A DNA stretch of 64,000 nt from Rhodobacteraceae bacterium HIMB11 (lineage in GTDB: Bacteria; Pseudomonadota; Alphaproteobacteria; Rhodobacterales; Rhodobacteraceae): the NCBI GenBank assembly GCA_000472185.1, contig AVDB01000004.1, forward strand, positions 248,001 to 312,000. The letters are read 5' to 3'. The position numbers and the translations under genes were made by a program. Below, in pieces: positions 8,079-18,219 of the stretch. The first letter of the stretch is position 1, and every line of letters starts with the position of its first letter. Below the pieces are notes generated by a model that saw only the letters and a program-made list of their open reading frames with translations, did not search any database and was not told where the DNA came from.

Positions 8079-8132
8079 GTCTTAATCGAGTGCATCATAC
8101 AAATTCGCAAAAATATGGTTTCTGAGTTCAAT

Positions 8133-9083
8133 TTAGAACGCACGCGTCATGATGTAGGATGCACAGCCCTTGAGTGCTGCGAAATCATCTAGGACCAGAT
8201 GCACGGAAAACTGTTCGTTAAAGGGGCCAAAGCGGCCCTTATCCCGAAAGCTATGCGCAAAGATGTCGGACGATAGATAGGGTTCAAGCGCCCGCGCAAC
8301 CCCACCAATCAGATATAATCCCCCAAGGGGAAGATTTGCCAACGCCATGTCGCCATAGACAGCGCCTGCAAAACTTGTTTGCATGTTGGCCACGTTGATC
8401 GCACTGTCATCGCCATTGCCCGCCGCTGCCATGATCTGGGCAGCGGTGCGATCCTGACGATTGTTTAACGCGTGATCTATCCGTTCTAATCCGCGCCCTG
8501 CCAGAAGGTGTTCGTTTGATGCAAATCCTTCGATGCCTTGGATATGGGCGACAACCTCGGCCTGCTCAGTATTTGCGGCCGCAATGCGGGCGTGTCCGAT
8601 TTCAGATGGGGGCACATATCGCCCAGCAGCTGTGTGAAATACGGGGGCTGCATTAAACCCCGTGCCCATGCCTATCACAATTTTCGTGTCATTATCGCGG
8701 ACCTGATGGGTGCCCGCCAAAACACAGCGCGTATCGTTTTCGTCTAACATATGGAGGGAATGGCCCTGCGCCTGCAGATCATTGATTACGCCAACCTTGG
8801 CCGATCCAGTAACCGATGCAATATCACGCGCATCAATCACCCAATCCAGATTGGTCATTTCGGCACGATCATCCGTAACGGGTCCTGCGGCGGCGACACA
8901 AATACGGTCTAATGCACCCGCATTCTGGTTCGCTAAATAGGTTTCAATCACGGCGGCCAAATCGGGGTAATCCGCGTTTGCGAATTTTTGAACACGATCC
9001 GTCAAAAAGGTATGCTTCTGTGTCAACGCGATGCGCGTGTTGGTACCACCAATATCCAAGACTAGACACAGATCGTCTGACAT
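8133..9083 (-). CDS. glk: Glucokinase
   Basis: The enzyme phosphorylates glucose with ATP, feeding the Entner-Doudoroff pathway. The 316-residue protein (ATG at 9083) begins with the phosphate-binding motif LDIGGTNTRIAL, and contains the sugar-site region NDLQAQGHS, GMGTGFNAA and the EIGHARI motif, followed by the GGVARALEPYL segment near the C-terminus. This is the bacterial Glk (non-ROK) type. The start has a GGGGAA ribosome binding site; an upstream in-frame start at 9134 would add a non-conserved leader. It is convergent with the MFS gene across repeat copy 1, with no sugar operon around it. Confidence 0.9.
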   Translation of the reverse strand: MSDDLCLVLDIGGTNTRIALTQKHTFLTDRVQKFANADYPDLAAVIETYLANQNAGALDRICVAAAGPVTDDRAEMTNLDWVIDARDIASVTGSAKVGVINDLQAQGHSLHMLDENDTRCVLAGTHQVRDNDTKIVIGMGTGFNAAPVFHTAAGRYVPPSEIGHARIAAANTEQAEVVAHIQGIEGFASNEHLLAGRGLERIDHALNNRQDRTAAQIMAAAGNGDDSAINVANMQTSFAGAVYGDMALANLPLGGLYLIGGVARALEPYLSSDIFAHSFRDKGRFGPFNEQFSVHLVLDDFAALKGCASYIMTRAF

Positions 9084-9267
9084 ATCATTCCCCTTTTTTG
9101 CGTGTGGTTTATGCAGGGATGGTGCAAGACACAAGCGATTAATCTATGACATCAAAGGTCATATCAATTTTGATCACGCTTTTGTGCACCCTGTGGCGGG
9201 GCTGGGTTGAGGGATGATAGAATAGAATTCAACCTGCAACGGCAGAAACACATGCGCCTGATTTTTT

Positions 9268-9878
9268 ATGTTTTTTGGTATCATTTTGTATGCAACCGCT
9301 TCTTTTGCGGACCCGCGATTTTGGCAATACGAATTTCCCGAAACGGATTTTACGAAGACAAGTTTGGAAAGTTGGTTGGAAATCCGCTCTGGCGGAGTGG
9401 GCAAAGATGGTATTCCCGCACTGGATCATGTTGAAATGATCGCTGTTGCCGAGGCCAATATTCCCGCCACAGAACCCGTGATCACACTTGAGCTCGCGGG
9501 GCAGGCCGCACGCGCCTATCCCCTGCGCTATTCGACATGGCATGAAATCGTAAATGACTATATGGGTGATATTCCGTTTACGGTGACCTTTTGCCCCACG
9601 GCATAGAACCCTTGGCACGTGCGGTGCGCGTGGGCAATCGCGCCTGGCCACTCAGCCGATTTTCGGGTGGGATCAGAGAAATTAAAGAGGCTGGTGTCAC
9701 CCTGACATGGGAAGGCGAGCAGTCCTCGGCCCTAGATCAGACAAGCATTGCAGTCAGTCGCAAAATCGCCGCGATCCGCACACGTGATGAAGCGGGCAAC
9801 GACATCGCACATGACGTTATGTTCGCCTTTGCCTTCCACGCCTTTTGGCCCGACGGGGTTTGGATGATTGAAAATTAG
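9268..9878 (+). pseudogene. DUF3179 protein relic with internal deletion
   Basis: Two overlapping frames hold the two ends of a DUF3179-type protein. The first (9268-9606) has a signal-like start ending ATASFADPRFW, then GGVGKDGIPALD and WHEIVNDYMGDIPFTVTFCP, after which it stops. The second resumes at LPHGIEPLARAVRVGNRAW (from about 9590) and runs to FAFAFHAFWPDGVWMIEN (stop 9878). In intact family members about 100 residues, starting with the CPLCN motif, lie between these parts. They are missing, and the frame is shifted at the junction in TGCCCCACGG. The start is also unclear: ATG 9252 (MRLIFYVF) lies in another frame next to T-runs. The gene is almost certainly non-functional. Confidence 0.75.
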
Positions 9879-9989
9879 CCTAGACAGCAGGAAATAGATT
9901 TATTTCGCTATATTCACCTTTTGTTCCAATTACGGATTGGAGACTCAGCCAAAAAGGATTATGTGTTAAATTCTGATTAAGGAACAACC

Positions 9990-12848
9990 ATGGCTGATTT
10001 AAAACAGATCCAAGTGCGCGGCGCGCGTGAACATAATTTGAAATCAATTGATGTTGATATTCCACGCGACCAATTTGTGGTGATCACGGGGTTGTCGGGG
10101 TCTGGGAAATCGTCATTGGCCTTTGACACAATTTACGCCGAGGGACAGCGCCGTTATGTCGAAAGCCTGTCGGCCTATGCGCGTCAATTCCTTGATATGA
10201 TGGAAAAACCCGATGTTGATCATATCAGCGGCCTAAGCCCTGCGATTTCGATTGAGCAGAAAACCACATCGAAAAATCCACGTTCAACCGTTGGTACCGT
10301 GACCGAGATTTACGATTATCTGCGTCTGTTGTTTGCCCGCGCAGGCACGCCCTATAGTCCGGCAACCGGTCTTCCGATTGAGGCACAGCAGGTGCAGGAT
10401 ATGGTGGATCGCGTCATGACGATGGAAGAGGGGACGCGCGCCCATTTGTTGGCACCCATCGTGCGGGACAGAAAAGGGGAATACAAAAAAGAATTCCTTG
10501 AACTGCGCAAGCAGGGGTTTCAGCGCGTCAAGGTGGATGGTGAATATTACGAATTGGACGAGCCACCCACGCTGGATAAAAAATTCCGCCATGACATCGA
10601 CGTTGTGGTAGATCGCCTTGTGGTGCGTGAAGGGATGGAAACACGCCTTGCGGATAGTTTTCGCACAGCCCTTGACCTTGCGGATGGCATCGCAATTTTG
10701 GAAACAGTCCCGCGGGAAGGCGACCCCGAGCGGATCACATTTTCGGAAAATTTCGCCTGTCCTGTCAGCGGTTTCACGATCCCCGAAATCGAACCGCGGC
10801 TGTTTTCATTTAACGCCCCCTTTGGCGCATGCCCCGATTGTGACGGGTTAGGGGTTGAACTGTATTTTGACGAACGCTTGGTCGTTCCCGATCAGATGCT
10901 AAAAATTTCCGATGGTGCGCTTGCCCCATGGCGCAAAGGCAAAAGCCCCTATTTCCTTCAGACGATCGAAGCCATCGCCAAACATTATCAGTTCGATCAA
11001 AACACCCGTTGGAAGGACCTGCCCAAGAAAGTGCAACAGGTGTTCCTCTATGGATCGGGGGATGAGGAAATCCAATTCCGCTATGACGAAGGGGGGCGCA
11101 TCTATCAGGTGTCGCGCACCTTTGAAGGGGTTATTCCCAATATGGAACGACGGTATCGTGAAACCGATAGCAATTGGATTAGAGAAGAGTTTGAGAATTA
11201 CCAAAACAACCGCGCTTGCGGCAGTTGCGGCGGTTATCGTCTGCGCCCCGAGGCATTGGCCGTTAAAATTGCGGGCATCCATGTGGGCCAGGTGGTGCAG
11301 ATGTCGATCAAAGAGGCCTATGAATGGTGCGCCTTGGTTCCTGAAAATCTGACCAATCAGAAAAATGAAATCGCCCGCGCGATCCTTAAGGAAATTCGTG
11401 AACGTTTGGGATTTTTGAACAATGTGGGTTTGGAATATCTGACCCTGTCGCGTAATGCGGGCACGCTGTCGGGAGGGGAAAGCCAGCGGATCAGGTTGGC
11501 CAGTCAGATTGGATCTGGCCTGACAGGTGTTCTTTATGTTTTGGACGAACCTTCCATCGGATTGCATCAGCGTGACAATGATCGACTGTTGGGCACATTG
11601 AAAAACCTGCGTGATCAGGGAAACACCGTGATCGTTGTCGAACATGATGAAGAGGCCATTCGAGAGGCCGATTACGTCTATGACATCGGCCCAGGTGCGG
11701 GTGTGCATGGTGGACAGGTTGTGGCGCATGGAACGCCCGCTCAAATCACCGCATATGAAACATCAATCACAGGGCAATATTTATCAGGCGTGCGCGAAAT
11801 TTCCGTACCCCTTGATCGCCGTGCGGGCAATGGCAAAATCCTGACTGTGGTAAACGCACATGGCAATAACCTGAAAAATCTGACTGTTGATTTTCCGCTT
11901 GGAAAATTTGTTTGTGTGACGGGTGTGTCAGGGGGTGGGAAATCCACATTGACGATTGAGACACTGTTCAAAATGGCCTCAATGCGGTTGAACGGGGCAA
12001 AACAAACGCCCGCCCCCTGTGACACGGTTAAGGGGTTGGAACATCTGGATAAGGTGATTGATATTGACCAACGTCCTATTGGGCGCACACCGCGGTCAAA
12101 CCCTGCGACCTATACAGGGGCCTTCACACCCATCCGCGATTGGTTCGCGGGCCTGCCAGAGGCCAAGACGCGCGGATATAAGCCGGGGCGCTTTTCCTTT
12201 AACGTCAAAGGCGGGCGGTGCGAGGCCTGTCAGGGCGATGGTGTGATCAAAATTGAAATGCACTTTTTACCCGACGTCTATGTGACATGCGAAACCTGTA
12301 ACGGCGCGCGCTATAATCGTGAAACCCTAGAGATTAAGTTCAAGGGCAAATCCATCGCCGATGTGTTGGATATGACGGTTGAGGATGCACAAGAGTTTTT
12401 TCATGCCGTTCCCTCGATCCGCGAAAAAATGGATGCATTGATGCGCGTAGGCTTGGGCTATATCAAGGTGGGCCAACAGGCGACAACCCTATCAGGGGGG
12501 GAAGCGCAGCGTGTGAAACTGTCCAAAGAACTGGCTAAACGATCAACGGGGCGTACGCTTTATATTCTGGATGAACCGACAACGGGTTTGCATTTTGAAG
12601 ATGTGCGCAAACTGTTAGAGGTGCTGCACGAATTGGTGGAGCAGGGCAATACGGTGATTGTGATTGAACATAATCTAGACGTGGTCAAAACCGCCGATTG
12701 GATCATTGATATCGGTCCCGAAGGCGGGGATGGCGGGGGCACAGTTGTCGCCTGTGGTACACCAGAAGAGGTGGCAGAGGTGCGTGAAAGCCATACGGGC
12801 CATTACCTGAAACCCATGCTGGACGTCAAACGCACCGCGGCTGAGTGA
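9990..12848 (+). CDS. uvrA: Excinuclease ABC subunit A
   Basis: UvrA recognises DNA damage in nucleotide excision repair as a dimeric ABC ATPase with UvrB. The 952-residue protein has two ATPase modules: Walker [15 protein letters not shown] near residue 30 and [10 protein letters not shown] in the second half, with two signature sequences ([12 protein letters not shown] and [15 protein letters not shown]). Zinc-binding cysteine pairs are visible ([33 protein letters not shown]). Length matches the family. ATG at 9990 follows AAGGAACAACC. No full alphaproteobacterial LexA site was found in the 110-base upstream gap. It is convergent with livM across repeat copy 2. Confidence 0.98.
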   Translation: MADLKQIQVRGAREHNLKSIDVDIPRDQFVVITGLSGSGKSSLAFDTIYAEGQRRYVESLSAYARQFLDMMEKPDVDHISGLSPAISIEQKTTSKNPRSTVGTVTEIYDYLRLLFARAGTPYSPATGLPIEAQQVQDMVDRVMTMEEGTRAHLLAPIVRDRKGEYKKEFLELRKQGFQRVKVDGEYYELDEPPTLDKKFRHDIDVVVDRLVVREGMETRLADSFRTALDLADGIAILETVPREGDPERITFSENFACPVSGFTIPEIEPRLFSFNAPFGACPDCDGLGVELYFDERLVVPDQMLKISDGALAPWRKGKSPYFLQTIEAIAKHYQFDQNTRWKDLPKKVQQVFLYGSGDEEIQFRYDEGGRIYQVSRTFEGVIPNMERRYRETDSNWIREEFENYQNNRACGSCGGYRLRPEALAVKIAGIHVGQVVQMSIKEAYEWCALVPENLTNQKNEIARAILKEIRERLGFLNNVGLEYLTLSRNAGTLSGGESQRIRLASQIGSGLTGVLYVLDEPSIGLHQRDNDRLLGTLKNLRDQGNTVIVVEHDEEAIREADYVYDIGPGAGVHGGQVVAHGTPAQITAYETSITGQYLSGVREISVPLDRRAGNGKILTVVNAHGNNLKNLTVDFPLGKFVCVTGVSGGGKSTLTIETLFKMASMRLNGAKQTPAPCDTVKGLEHLDKVIDIDQRPIGRTPRSNPATYTGAFTPIRDWFAGLPEAKTRGYKPGRFSFNVKGGRCEACQGDGVIKIEMHFLPDVYVTCETCNGARYNRETLEIKFKGKSIADVLDMTVEDAQEFFHAVPSIREKMDALMRVGLGYIKVGQQATTLSGGEAQRVKLSKELAKRSTGRTLYILDEPTTGLHFEDVRKLLEVLHELVEQGNTVIVIEHNLDVVKTADWIIDIGPEGGDGGGTVVACGTPEEVAEVRESHTGHYLKPMLDVKRTAAE

Positions 12849-12918
12849 CCTTGACCCCGCGCATAGATGCGGAATGTCATGACATTCAAAGGCTTCAAAC
12901 AAATCGATTGGATTTTTA

Positions 12919-13037
12919 CCCCGTGATCATGCGCGGTCTGAGCGAAGCGAAGACTAATCGCGCATGATCCAGCCCAAGCCCGTCCGATAGGGCGGAGGCT
13001 TCGTTTCTTCAGCCCTTTTAACAGCCCACGGGCGTGT
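12919..13037. repeat. Two-hairpin intergenic repeat, copy 2
   Basis: This is the second copy of the element at 7959-8078. The first hairpin is a perfect 11-bp stem, GATCATGCGCG (12925-12935) with CGCGCATGATC (12959-12969), extended by GTCT/AGAC with a TAAT bulge. Where copy 1 has a T-G pair, copy 2 has T-A, so pairing is kept. The second stem (12971-12981 with 12990-13000) is interrupted by three mismatches. The third block reads CAGCCCTTTTAACAGCCCACG. It sits between the convergent uvrA and livM genes. Confidence 0.75.
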
Positions 13038-13091
13038 ACTGGATCATTAAAGTGCAGTCTTAGATAAATCTGTTTTGTGAGTGTGGAGGGC

Positions 13092-14393
13092 CTACTTCTC
13101 TGGGATCAATCCACGTGGACTGAACCGCAGAACCAACAACAATACCAACCCCATGGTCAGCAAACGCGTATAGGCGACGCTTTCCATCATGTGCAGGCGC
13201 ACGGCATTGTCTTCGGCCATACCCGCCGTCAGCAGGGTGACAAGATATTGGCTCATCGGTTCAACCTGAACCCACAGGAACCAAATCAGGAACCCGCCCA
13301 GAACCGCGCCAAAGTTGTTCCCCGATCCACCGACAATCACCATGACCCAGATCAGAAAGGTGAAGCGCAACGGTTGATAACTGCCCGGTGTCAATTGACC
13401 GTCCAGTGTTGTCATCATGGCCCCCGCAATGCCACAAATCGCGGATCCCAGAATGAAAATTTGTAAATGGCGGTTCGTTACATTTTTACCCATTGCGGCG
13501 GCGGCTGTTTCATTGTCACGAATGGCGCGCATCATACGGCCCCATGGGCTTTTCAAGGACAGTTGCGCCATAATCAACAGAATGATCAGCACGACAGAAA
13601 ACAAAAGCGCATAATTGAGCTTCACGAACAAAGCGGATGCCGTGACAGGGTCAAGGCCCAGACCGCTTGCGCGTTCGACGAACTCTGCGCTTTCTTGTAG
13701 GTCGATTTCCTTGGGCACGGGGCGGTTCAAACCTATCACGTTTTTCACGCCACGCGCCAACCAATCTTCGTTCTTTAGGATCGCGATGATGATTTCGGAA
13801 ATGCCCAGTGTCGCAATCGCAAGGTAATCGGAACGCAGCCCCAAGGCCGCCTTGCCAATAATCCAGGCTGCCCCCGCTGCAAACAGGCCGCCAACAGGCC
13901 AGGCCAAGATGATGGGGAGGCCAAGACCCCCAAGGTTTCCTTGCAATGCGGGGTTCACCGCCTCAACCGCCTGAACGGCAGGGTCCAACAACGCGCGGTA
14001 TAGGAAAAAGCCAAGGCCAAGGATTGTCACTATGGCAATAACACGGGGACGGGCTGCTGTGATGCGGCGATAGGCGATGATCGTGACGCCGATGATACCT
14101 GCACCAACCGCCAATGCGAATAGGATACGCAAACCGCCGGCACTCCATGCTGCGGACACAGGGTCGGTTGAAACCAAAACCGCGGCCAATCCACCAAGGG
14201 CTACAAAGCCCATGACACCAACATTAAACAGGCCCGCAAAGCCCCACTGTAGGTTGACGCCAAGCGCCATGACCGCGCTGATCAATCCCATGTTCAGGAT
14301 CAAAAGCGCGCTGTTCCAGCTTTGCACCATGCCTGTGATGATGATCAGGGCGGCGATTGCGACGAAGTAAAGGATATTCCGTGTCTGATCCAT
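13092..14393 (-). CDS. livM: Branched-chain amino acid-type ABC permease LivM
   Basis: This inner-membrane permease (433 residues) has many hydrophobic helices and the LivM-family loop SPWGRMMRAIRDNETAAAAMGKN, which contacts the ATPase. Other family traits are the GLFNVGVMGFVALGG segment near the N-terminus and the C-terminal LRFSPRGLIPEK. It is the last gene of the five-gene transporter and overlaps the end of livH by one base, so it is co-translated. The operon encodes everything needed for uptake. The substrate may be branched-chain amino acids or related amides or amines; the name only reflects family. Confidence 0.9.
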   Translation of the reverse strand: MDQTRNILYFVAIAALIIITGMVQSWNSALLILNMGLISAVMALGVNLQWGFAGLFNVGVMGFVALGGLAAVLVSTDPVSAAWSAGGLRILFALAVGAGIIGVTIIAYRRITAARPRVIAIVTILGLGFFLYRALLDPAVQAVEAVNPALQGNLGGLGLPIILAWPVGGLFAAGAAWIIGKAALGLRSDYLAIATLGISEIIIAILKNEDWLARGVKNVIGLNRPVPKEIDLQESAEFVERASGLGLDPVTASALFVKLNYALLFSVVLIILLIMAQLSLKSPWGRMMRAIRDNETAAAAMGKNVTNRHLQIFILGSAICGIAGAMMTTLDGQLTPGSYQPLRFTFLIWVMVIVGGSGNNFGAVLGGFLIWFLWVQVEPMSQYLVTLLTAGMAEDNAVRLHMMESVAYTRLLTMGLVLLLVLRFSPRGLIPEK

Positions 14394-15403
14394 TAGTACG
14401 CCTTTCCTTTGAACAGGCCTGTTGGTCTAAACAGCAGGACAACAATCAAAATCATAAAGCTGACGGCGAATTTATATTCTGTCGAGAGCAGTTGCATCAG
14501 CGTGCTTGGTTCCAAGGATTCGGGCATCCAGTACTTCAATACCTTTTTCCAGGCATAGGTTATGGTGACCTCGGAATAGGCCACAACAAATCCGCCTGCG
14601 ATGGCGCCCAGTGGGCTGCCCAAGCCGCCCACAATCGCGCTGGCAAAGATGGGCAGCAGCAATTGGAAGTAGGTGAAGGGTTTGAACGATTTATCAAGCC
14701 CGTATAGAACCCCCGCAATCGTGGCCAATGCCGCAACGATGATCCATGTCACCGCGACCACGCGTTCTGGGTTGATGCCTGAGAGCAATGCCAAATCTTC
14801 GTTATCGGCATAGGCCCGCATGGATTTACCCGTGCGGGTTTTGTTCAAAAACCAAAACAGCGCAATCACAACAATCAGCGCTGTGATCACCGTGATCCCT
14901 TGGGTCGTTTTCAGTGCCATGCCTTCGCGCAGGCCCGATGCCGCCTTAAATTCACGTACGGAAAAAATGAAACGTTCCCCATCAGAAAACCGTTGGTCAT
15001 CCACACCGATGATGATGCGCACAACCCCGTTCATCACGAACATCACACCCATTGAAACGATGACCAAAATCACAGGTTTCGCCTTTTGCGCGCGATAGAA
15101 TTGATATACCCCGCGATCCGTGAGCAGGACTAATGCCGCGGTGGCTGCAATACTAAAGGGCAGGGCCAAAAGTGCTGTGGGAAGGGGGCCAAATGATATG
15201 CCCATAGATTGGAACCACCATGTCACCAAAACCGTGATCATCGTGCCAAAGGCCATCGTATCGCCATGGGCAAAGTTGGAAAACCGTAAAATTCCATAGA
15301 TCAATGTCACCCCAAGCGCCCCAAGCGCCAGCTGTGCGCCATAGGCGGTGGCGGGGATCAAAACAAAGTTCATCAGAACAACAAGACCGTTGATAAAATC
15401 CAT
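14393..15403 (-). CDS. livH: Branched-chain amino acid-type ABC permease LivH
   Basis: This is the second permease of the transporter, 336 residues with about eight hydrophobic segments. It carries the LivH hallmarks: GVTLIYGILRFSNFAHGD near the N-terminus and the coupling-loop region KTRTGKSMRAYADNEDLALLSGIN, followed by GGLGSPLGAIAGGF. It lies five bases downstream of livF and overlaps livM by one base. It forms the membrane channel with LivM. Confidence 0.9.
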   Translation of the reverse strand: MDFINGLVVLMNFVLIPATAYGAQLALGALGVTLIYGILRFSNFAHGDTMAFGTMITVLVTWWFQSMGISFGPLPTALLALPFSIAATAALVLLTDRGVYQFYRAQKAKPVILVIVSMGVMFVMNGVVRIIIGVDDQRFSDGERFIFSVREFKAASGLREGMALKTTQGITVITALIVVIALFWFLNKTRTGKSMRAYADNEDLALLSGINPERVVAVTWIIVAALATIAGVLYGLDKSFKPFTYFQLLLPIFASAIVGGLGSPLGAIAGGFVVAYSEVTITYAWKKVLKYWMPESLEPSTLMQLLSTEYKFAVSFMILIVVLLFRPTGLFKGKAY

Positions 15404-15408
15404 ATGCC

Positions 15409-16122
15409 TTAGCCCCCTAAAAACGATTTGCGCACTTCGGGATCGGCCAATAATTCTTGGCCAGATCCAGTATAGGCATTGCGCCCCTGAACCAAGACAT
15501 ACCCACGATCGGCAATTTGCAACGCCTGCCGCGCGTTTTGTTCGACCATCAAAATCGGAATGCCGGTGCGTGCCACCTCGATGATGCGATCAAAAAGTTC
15601 GTCCATCACGATGGGGCTGACACCCGCTGTGGGTTCATCCAGCATCAATACCTTGGGTTTTGTCATCAGGGCGCGGCCCACGGCCACTTGTTGGCGTTGC
15701 CCCCCCGAAAGTTCGCCTGCCGCCTGATGGCGTTTATCGCGTAGGATTGGAAACAGATCATAAACCTGTTCCATGGTTTCGCGGATGTCGTCACGGCGGA
15801 TAAAGGCGCCCATTTCCAGATTTTCTTCAACACTCATCGAGGTAAAGATATTCTGCGTTTGCGGCACAAATCCCATGCCCTTCACCACACGCTCTTGGGG
15901 GGTCAGGTGCGTGATATCTTCGCCGCCCAATCGCACGGATCCTTTGCGCAGGTTCAGCATGCCAAAAACGGCCTTCATCCCTGTGGATTTTCCCGCCCCA
16001 TTGGGGCCAACGATCACGGCGATCTGACCTGGATCAACCGCAATCGTGCATGAATGCAAAATATCAGGGCCAGCACCATAGCCACCCGTCATTGCATCCC
16101 CGATCAAAAATGGCTCTGCCAT
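15409..16122 (-). CDS. livF: ABC ATPase LivF
   Basis: This 237-residue cytoplasmic ATPase energises the transporter together with LivG. Motifs in order are Walker A GPNGAGKST, Q-loop FVPQTQNIF, signature ELSGGQRQQVAVGRAL and Walker B VLMLDEPTAG, then the H-region LMVEQNARQAL. The ERVVKGMGFVPQ phrase and short length are typical of LivF rather than LivG. It sits between livG and livH with gaps of 15 and 5 bases. Confidence 0.92.
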   Translation of the reverse strand: MAEPFLIGDAMTGGYGAGPDILHSCTIAVDPGQIAVIVGPNGAGKSTGMKAVFGMLNLRKGSVRLGGEDITHLTPQERVVKGMGFVPQTQNIFTSMSVEENLEMGAFIRRDDIRETMEQVYDLFPILRDKRHQAAGELSGGQRQQVAVGRALMTKPKVLMLDEPTAGVSPIVMDELFDRIIEVARTGIPILMVEQNARQALQIADRGYVLVQGRNAYTGSGQELLADPEVRKSFLGG

Positions 16123-16137
16123 AGTGTGTTCCGTACC

Positions 16138-16932
16138 TTATGCTGATGCAGTTGCATCAGGTGACTTTTTGTTTTTTAACCCTGTGCCCAAATAGGCCTC
16201 GATCACCTGTTCATTGGCCTTGATTTCATCCAATGTCCCTTCGGCCAAAACTTTACCCTCGGCCATACAAATAACGGGATCGCAGAGGCGACCAATGAAA
16301 TCCATGTCGTGTTCAATCACGACAAAGGTGTATCCACGTTCTTGGTTCAGGCGGATGATCGCATCCCCGATGGTATTCAGTAGGGTTCGGTTCACGCCTG
16401 CGCCGACCTCGTCCAAAAAGACGATTTTGGCATCGACCATCATGGTGCGCCCTAATTCCAATAGCTTTTTCTGACCCCCTGAAACCTGACCCGCCTTGTG
16501 ATCGGCCAGATGCGAGATTGTGAGGAATTCCAAAACTTCATCCGCTTTGGCGCGTAATGCGCGTTCTTCGTCTGCGATGCGCTTGCGTCCAAACCATGTG
16601 TTCCACAGCGTTTCCCCAGATTGTCCTGCAGGCACCATCATCAGGTTTTCGCGACAACTCATTGACGAAAATTCATGCGCAATCTGAAATGTGCGCAGTA
16701 ATCCCTTGTGAAACAATTCATGCGGCGGCAGTCCAGTGATATCCTCACCATCCATGGTCACGCACCCGGATGTTGGGCTAAGGACACCTGCAACCACATT
16801 GAATAGGGTGGTCTTGCCCGCACCATTTGGGCCAATCAGCCCCGTTATGGATCCCTTTTCAATTTCAAGCGAGGCACCGTCCACCGCATGAAACCCACCA
16901 AAGGTTTTCCGAAGGTTTTCAACCTTGATCAT
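16138..16932 (-). CDS. livG: ABC ATPase LivG
   Basis: This is the second ATPase subunit (264 residues). Walker A is GPNGAGKTTLFNVVAG, the signature QVSGGQKKLLELGRTM and Walker B IVFLDEVGAGVNRTL, followed by FVVIEHDMDFIGRLCD. Having Val rather than Pro after DE in Walker B is a small departure from the usual DEP. The C-terminal tail with a basic NKKSP is typical of the LivG group. It is separated from the upstream binding-protein gene by an intrinsic terminator (16961-16990), so it is probably expressed by read-through. Confidence 0.92.
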   Translation of the reverse strand: MIKVENLRKTFGGFHAVDGASLEIEKGSITGLIGPNGAGKTTLFNVVAGVLSPTSGCVTMDGEDITGLPPHELFHKGLLRTFQIAHEFSSMSCRENLMMVPAGQSGETLWNTWFGRKRIADEERALRAKADEVLEFLTISHLADHKAGQVSGGQKKLLELGRTMMVDAKIVFLDEVGAGVNRTLLNTIGDAIIRLNQERGYTFVVIEHDMDFIGRLCDPVICMAEGKVLAEGTLDEIKANEQVIEAYLGTGLKNKKSPDATASA

Positions 16933-16960
16933 CTGTAACTTCTTTTGGATCGTCGTTTAC

Positions 16961-16990
16961 AAAAAACAGCCCGAGCCATAGCCCGGGCTG
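16961..16990 (-). terminator. Intrinsic terminator after the liv binding protein
   Basis: On the minus strand CAGCCCG (16990-16984) pairs with CGGGCTG (16973-16967) around a nine-base loop, followed by TTTTTTG. It lies between the binding-protein gene and livG. Such partial terminators let the binding protein be made in excess over the membrane complex. Confidence 0.8.
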
Positions 16991-17010
16991 AATTAAGATA
17001 TGGCGTGAAA

Positions 17011-18201
17011 TTAGCGGTATTTCACAGTTGTCATTTTACCGCCTTCAAATACGATCTGACGGTAGCTACCTGATGATTCACCTGGTCCGATCAGCTCAAC
17101 CGCGGATGCACCAACATAGTCGATGTCGCCGCCGTTTGCCAAAATTTCCAAACCTTTTGCCAATTCACCTGGATAGATTTTTTCACCTGGTGCGTTTGCA
17201 ACATCCATGACTTTGCCTTTGTAGTCGGCTGGATTGTCTGAACCCGCTGCTTGCATTGCCAACATGATCAATGCGGCTGCGTCATAGCTTTCTGCAACAA
17301 AGACAGATGATCCGTCAAACGCATCACCGATTAGGTCAACCAACTGGCTTGCGCCTGGGCTATCAGTACCCGGTGCCTGACCTGTTGTGCCGTCGATTTC
17401 AGAACCGAAATCTGTTTCCAATGACCCACCGATCATACCGTCTGGTAGGTGGAACATGTCAAAGGCGCCGCTGTCCAATGACGCACGGATGATGCCCGCG
17501 CCGCCACCTGTGTTATAGCCTGCAACAACCAAACGGTCGCCGCCTGCCGCTGCAAGTGCTGCAACCTCGGCTGAGTAGTCTGCTTTTTCGTCTTCATGCG
17601 CAGCCGAGATTGTGATTGTGCCGCCCATTGATTTGAACGCCTCTTCAAAGCTTGATGCCAAGCCTTTGCCGTAGTCGTTGTTAACGTATGTTAGGGCAAC
17701 TTCTGTTGATCCCATTTCCATAAGGGATTCTGCCATAACAACACCCTGACGTGCGTCAGATGGCGCTGTGCGGAAGAACAGACCGTTGTCTTCTGCTGTT
17801 GATAGGCCAGGTGATGTCGCGGATGGTGAAATCATGACCATGCCGTTTGCCAATGCAACGTTTGCAAGGATCGCGCCTGTCACACCAGAACAGTCTGCGC
17901 CCATGATGCCTGATACACCGTCAGAAGTGATCAAACGTTCCGCTGCAGCTGTTGCTGCTGCAGCATCAATACATGTGCTGTCTGCGCGAACTGGTGCAAC
18001 AGTTTTGCCGCCCAAGAACGCGCCAGAGCTTGAAACCTCTGCCATTGCGAACTCAGCGCCATCTGCCATTGCAGGTGTCAACGCTTCGATCGGGCCGGTA
18101 AAGCCCAAAATTACACCGATTTTTACTTCGCCGTGGCCACCTGCAAACGCAGTGCCCGCAACCAAAGCAGAAGCCGCTGTTGCGATTAGAAATTTTTTCA
18201 T
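17011..18201 (-). CDS. Periplasmic binding protein, branched-chain amino acid type
   Basis: This exported solute-binding protein (396 residues from ATG 18201) captures ligand for LivFGHM. It has a clear Sec signal peptide, MKKFLIATAASALVAGTAFA, then the Peripla_BP_6 start VKIGVILGFTGPIEALTPAM, and further family segments RQGVVMAESLMEMG and YDAAALIMLAMQAAG. ATG 18201 has a GGGAGAGAAC ribosome binding site; a start at 18237 would precede it with non-signal sequence. It is the first structural gene after the regulator and is followed by a terminator. The ligand is not certain: GlxA-type regulators often control quaternary amine or amino acid genes. Confidence 0.9.
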   Translation of the reverse strand: MKKFLIATAASALVAGTAFAGGHGEVKIGVILGFTGPIEALTPAMADGAEFAMAEVSSSGAFLGGKTVAPVRADSTCIDAAAATAAAERLITSDGVSGIMGADCSGVTGAILANVALANGMVMISPSATSPGLSTAEDNGLFFRTAPSDARQGVVMAESLMEMGSTEVALTYVNNDYGKGLASSFEEAFKSMGGTITISAAHEDEKADYSAEVAALAAAGGDRLVVAGYNTGGGAGIIRASLDSGAFDMFHLPDGMIGGSLETDFGSEIDGTTGQAPGTDSPGASQLVDLIGDAFDGSSVFVAESYDAAALIMLAMQAAGSDNPADYKGKVMDVANAPGEKIYPGELAKGLEILANGGDIDYVGASAVELIGPGESSGSYRQIVFEGGKMTTVKYR

Positions 18202-18219
18202 AGTTCTCTCCCAAAGTTT

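Noticed and set aside
9879-9989. Possible LexA (SOS) operator upstream of uvrA
   Set aside because: Only one half-site (GTTC in TTTGTTCCAATTACGG) is present; the second half of GTTC-N7-GTTC or GTTC-N7-GATC is missing at the right spacing.
10899-11744. Long open frame of 281 codons antisense to uvrA
   Set aside because: It lies fully inside the uvrA coding region on the other strand, has no recognisable domain or ribosome binding site, and its composition is that of a codon-bias shadow.
12933-13040. Repeat element as a CRISPR or tRNA-like structure
   Set aside because: There are only two copies 5 kb apart, no spacers, and no tRNA arms or TTCGAAT loop.
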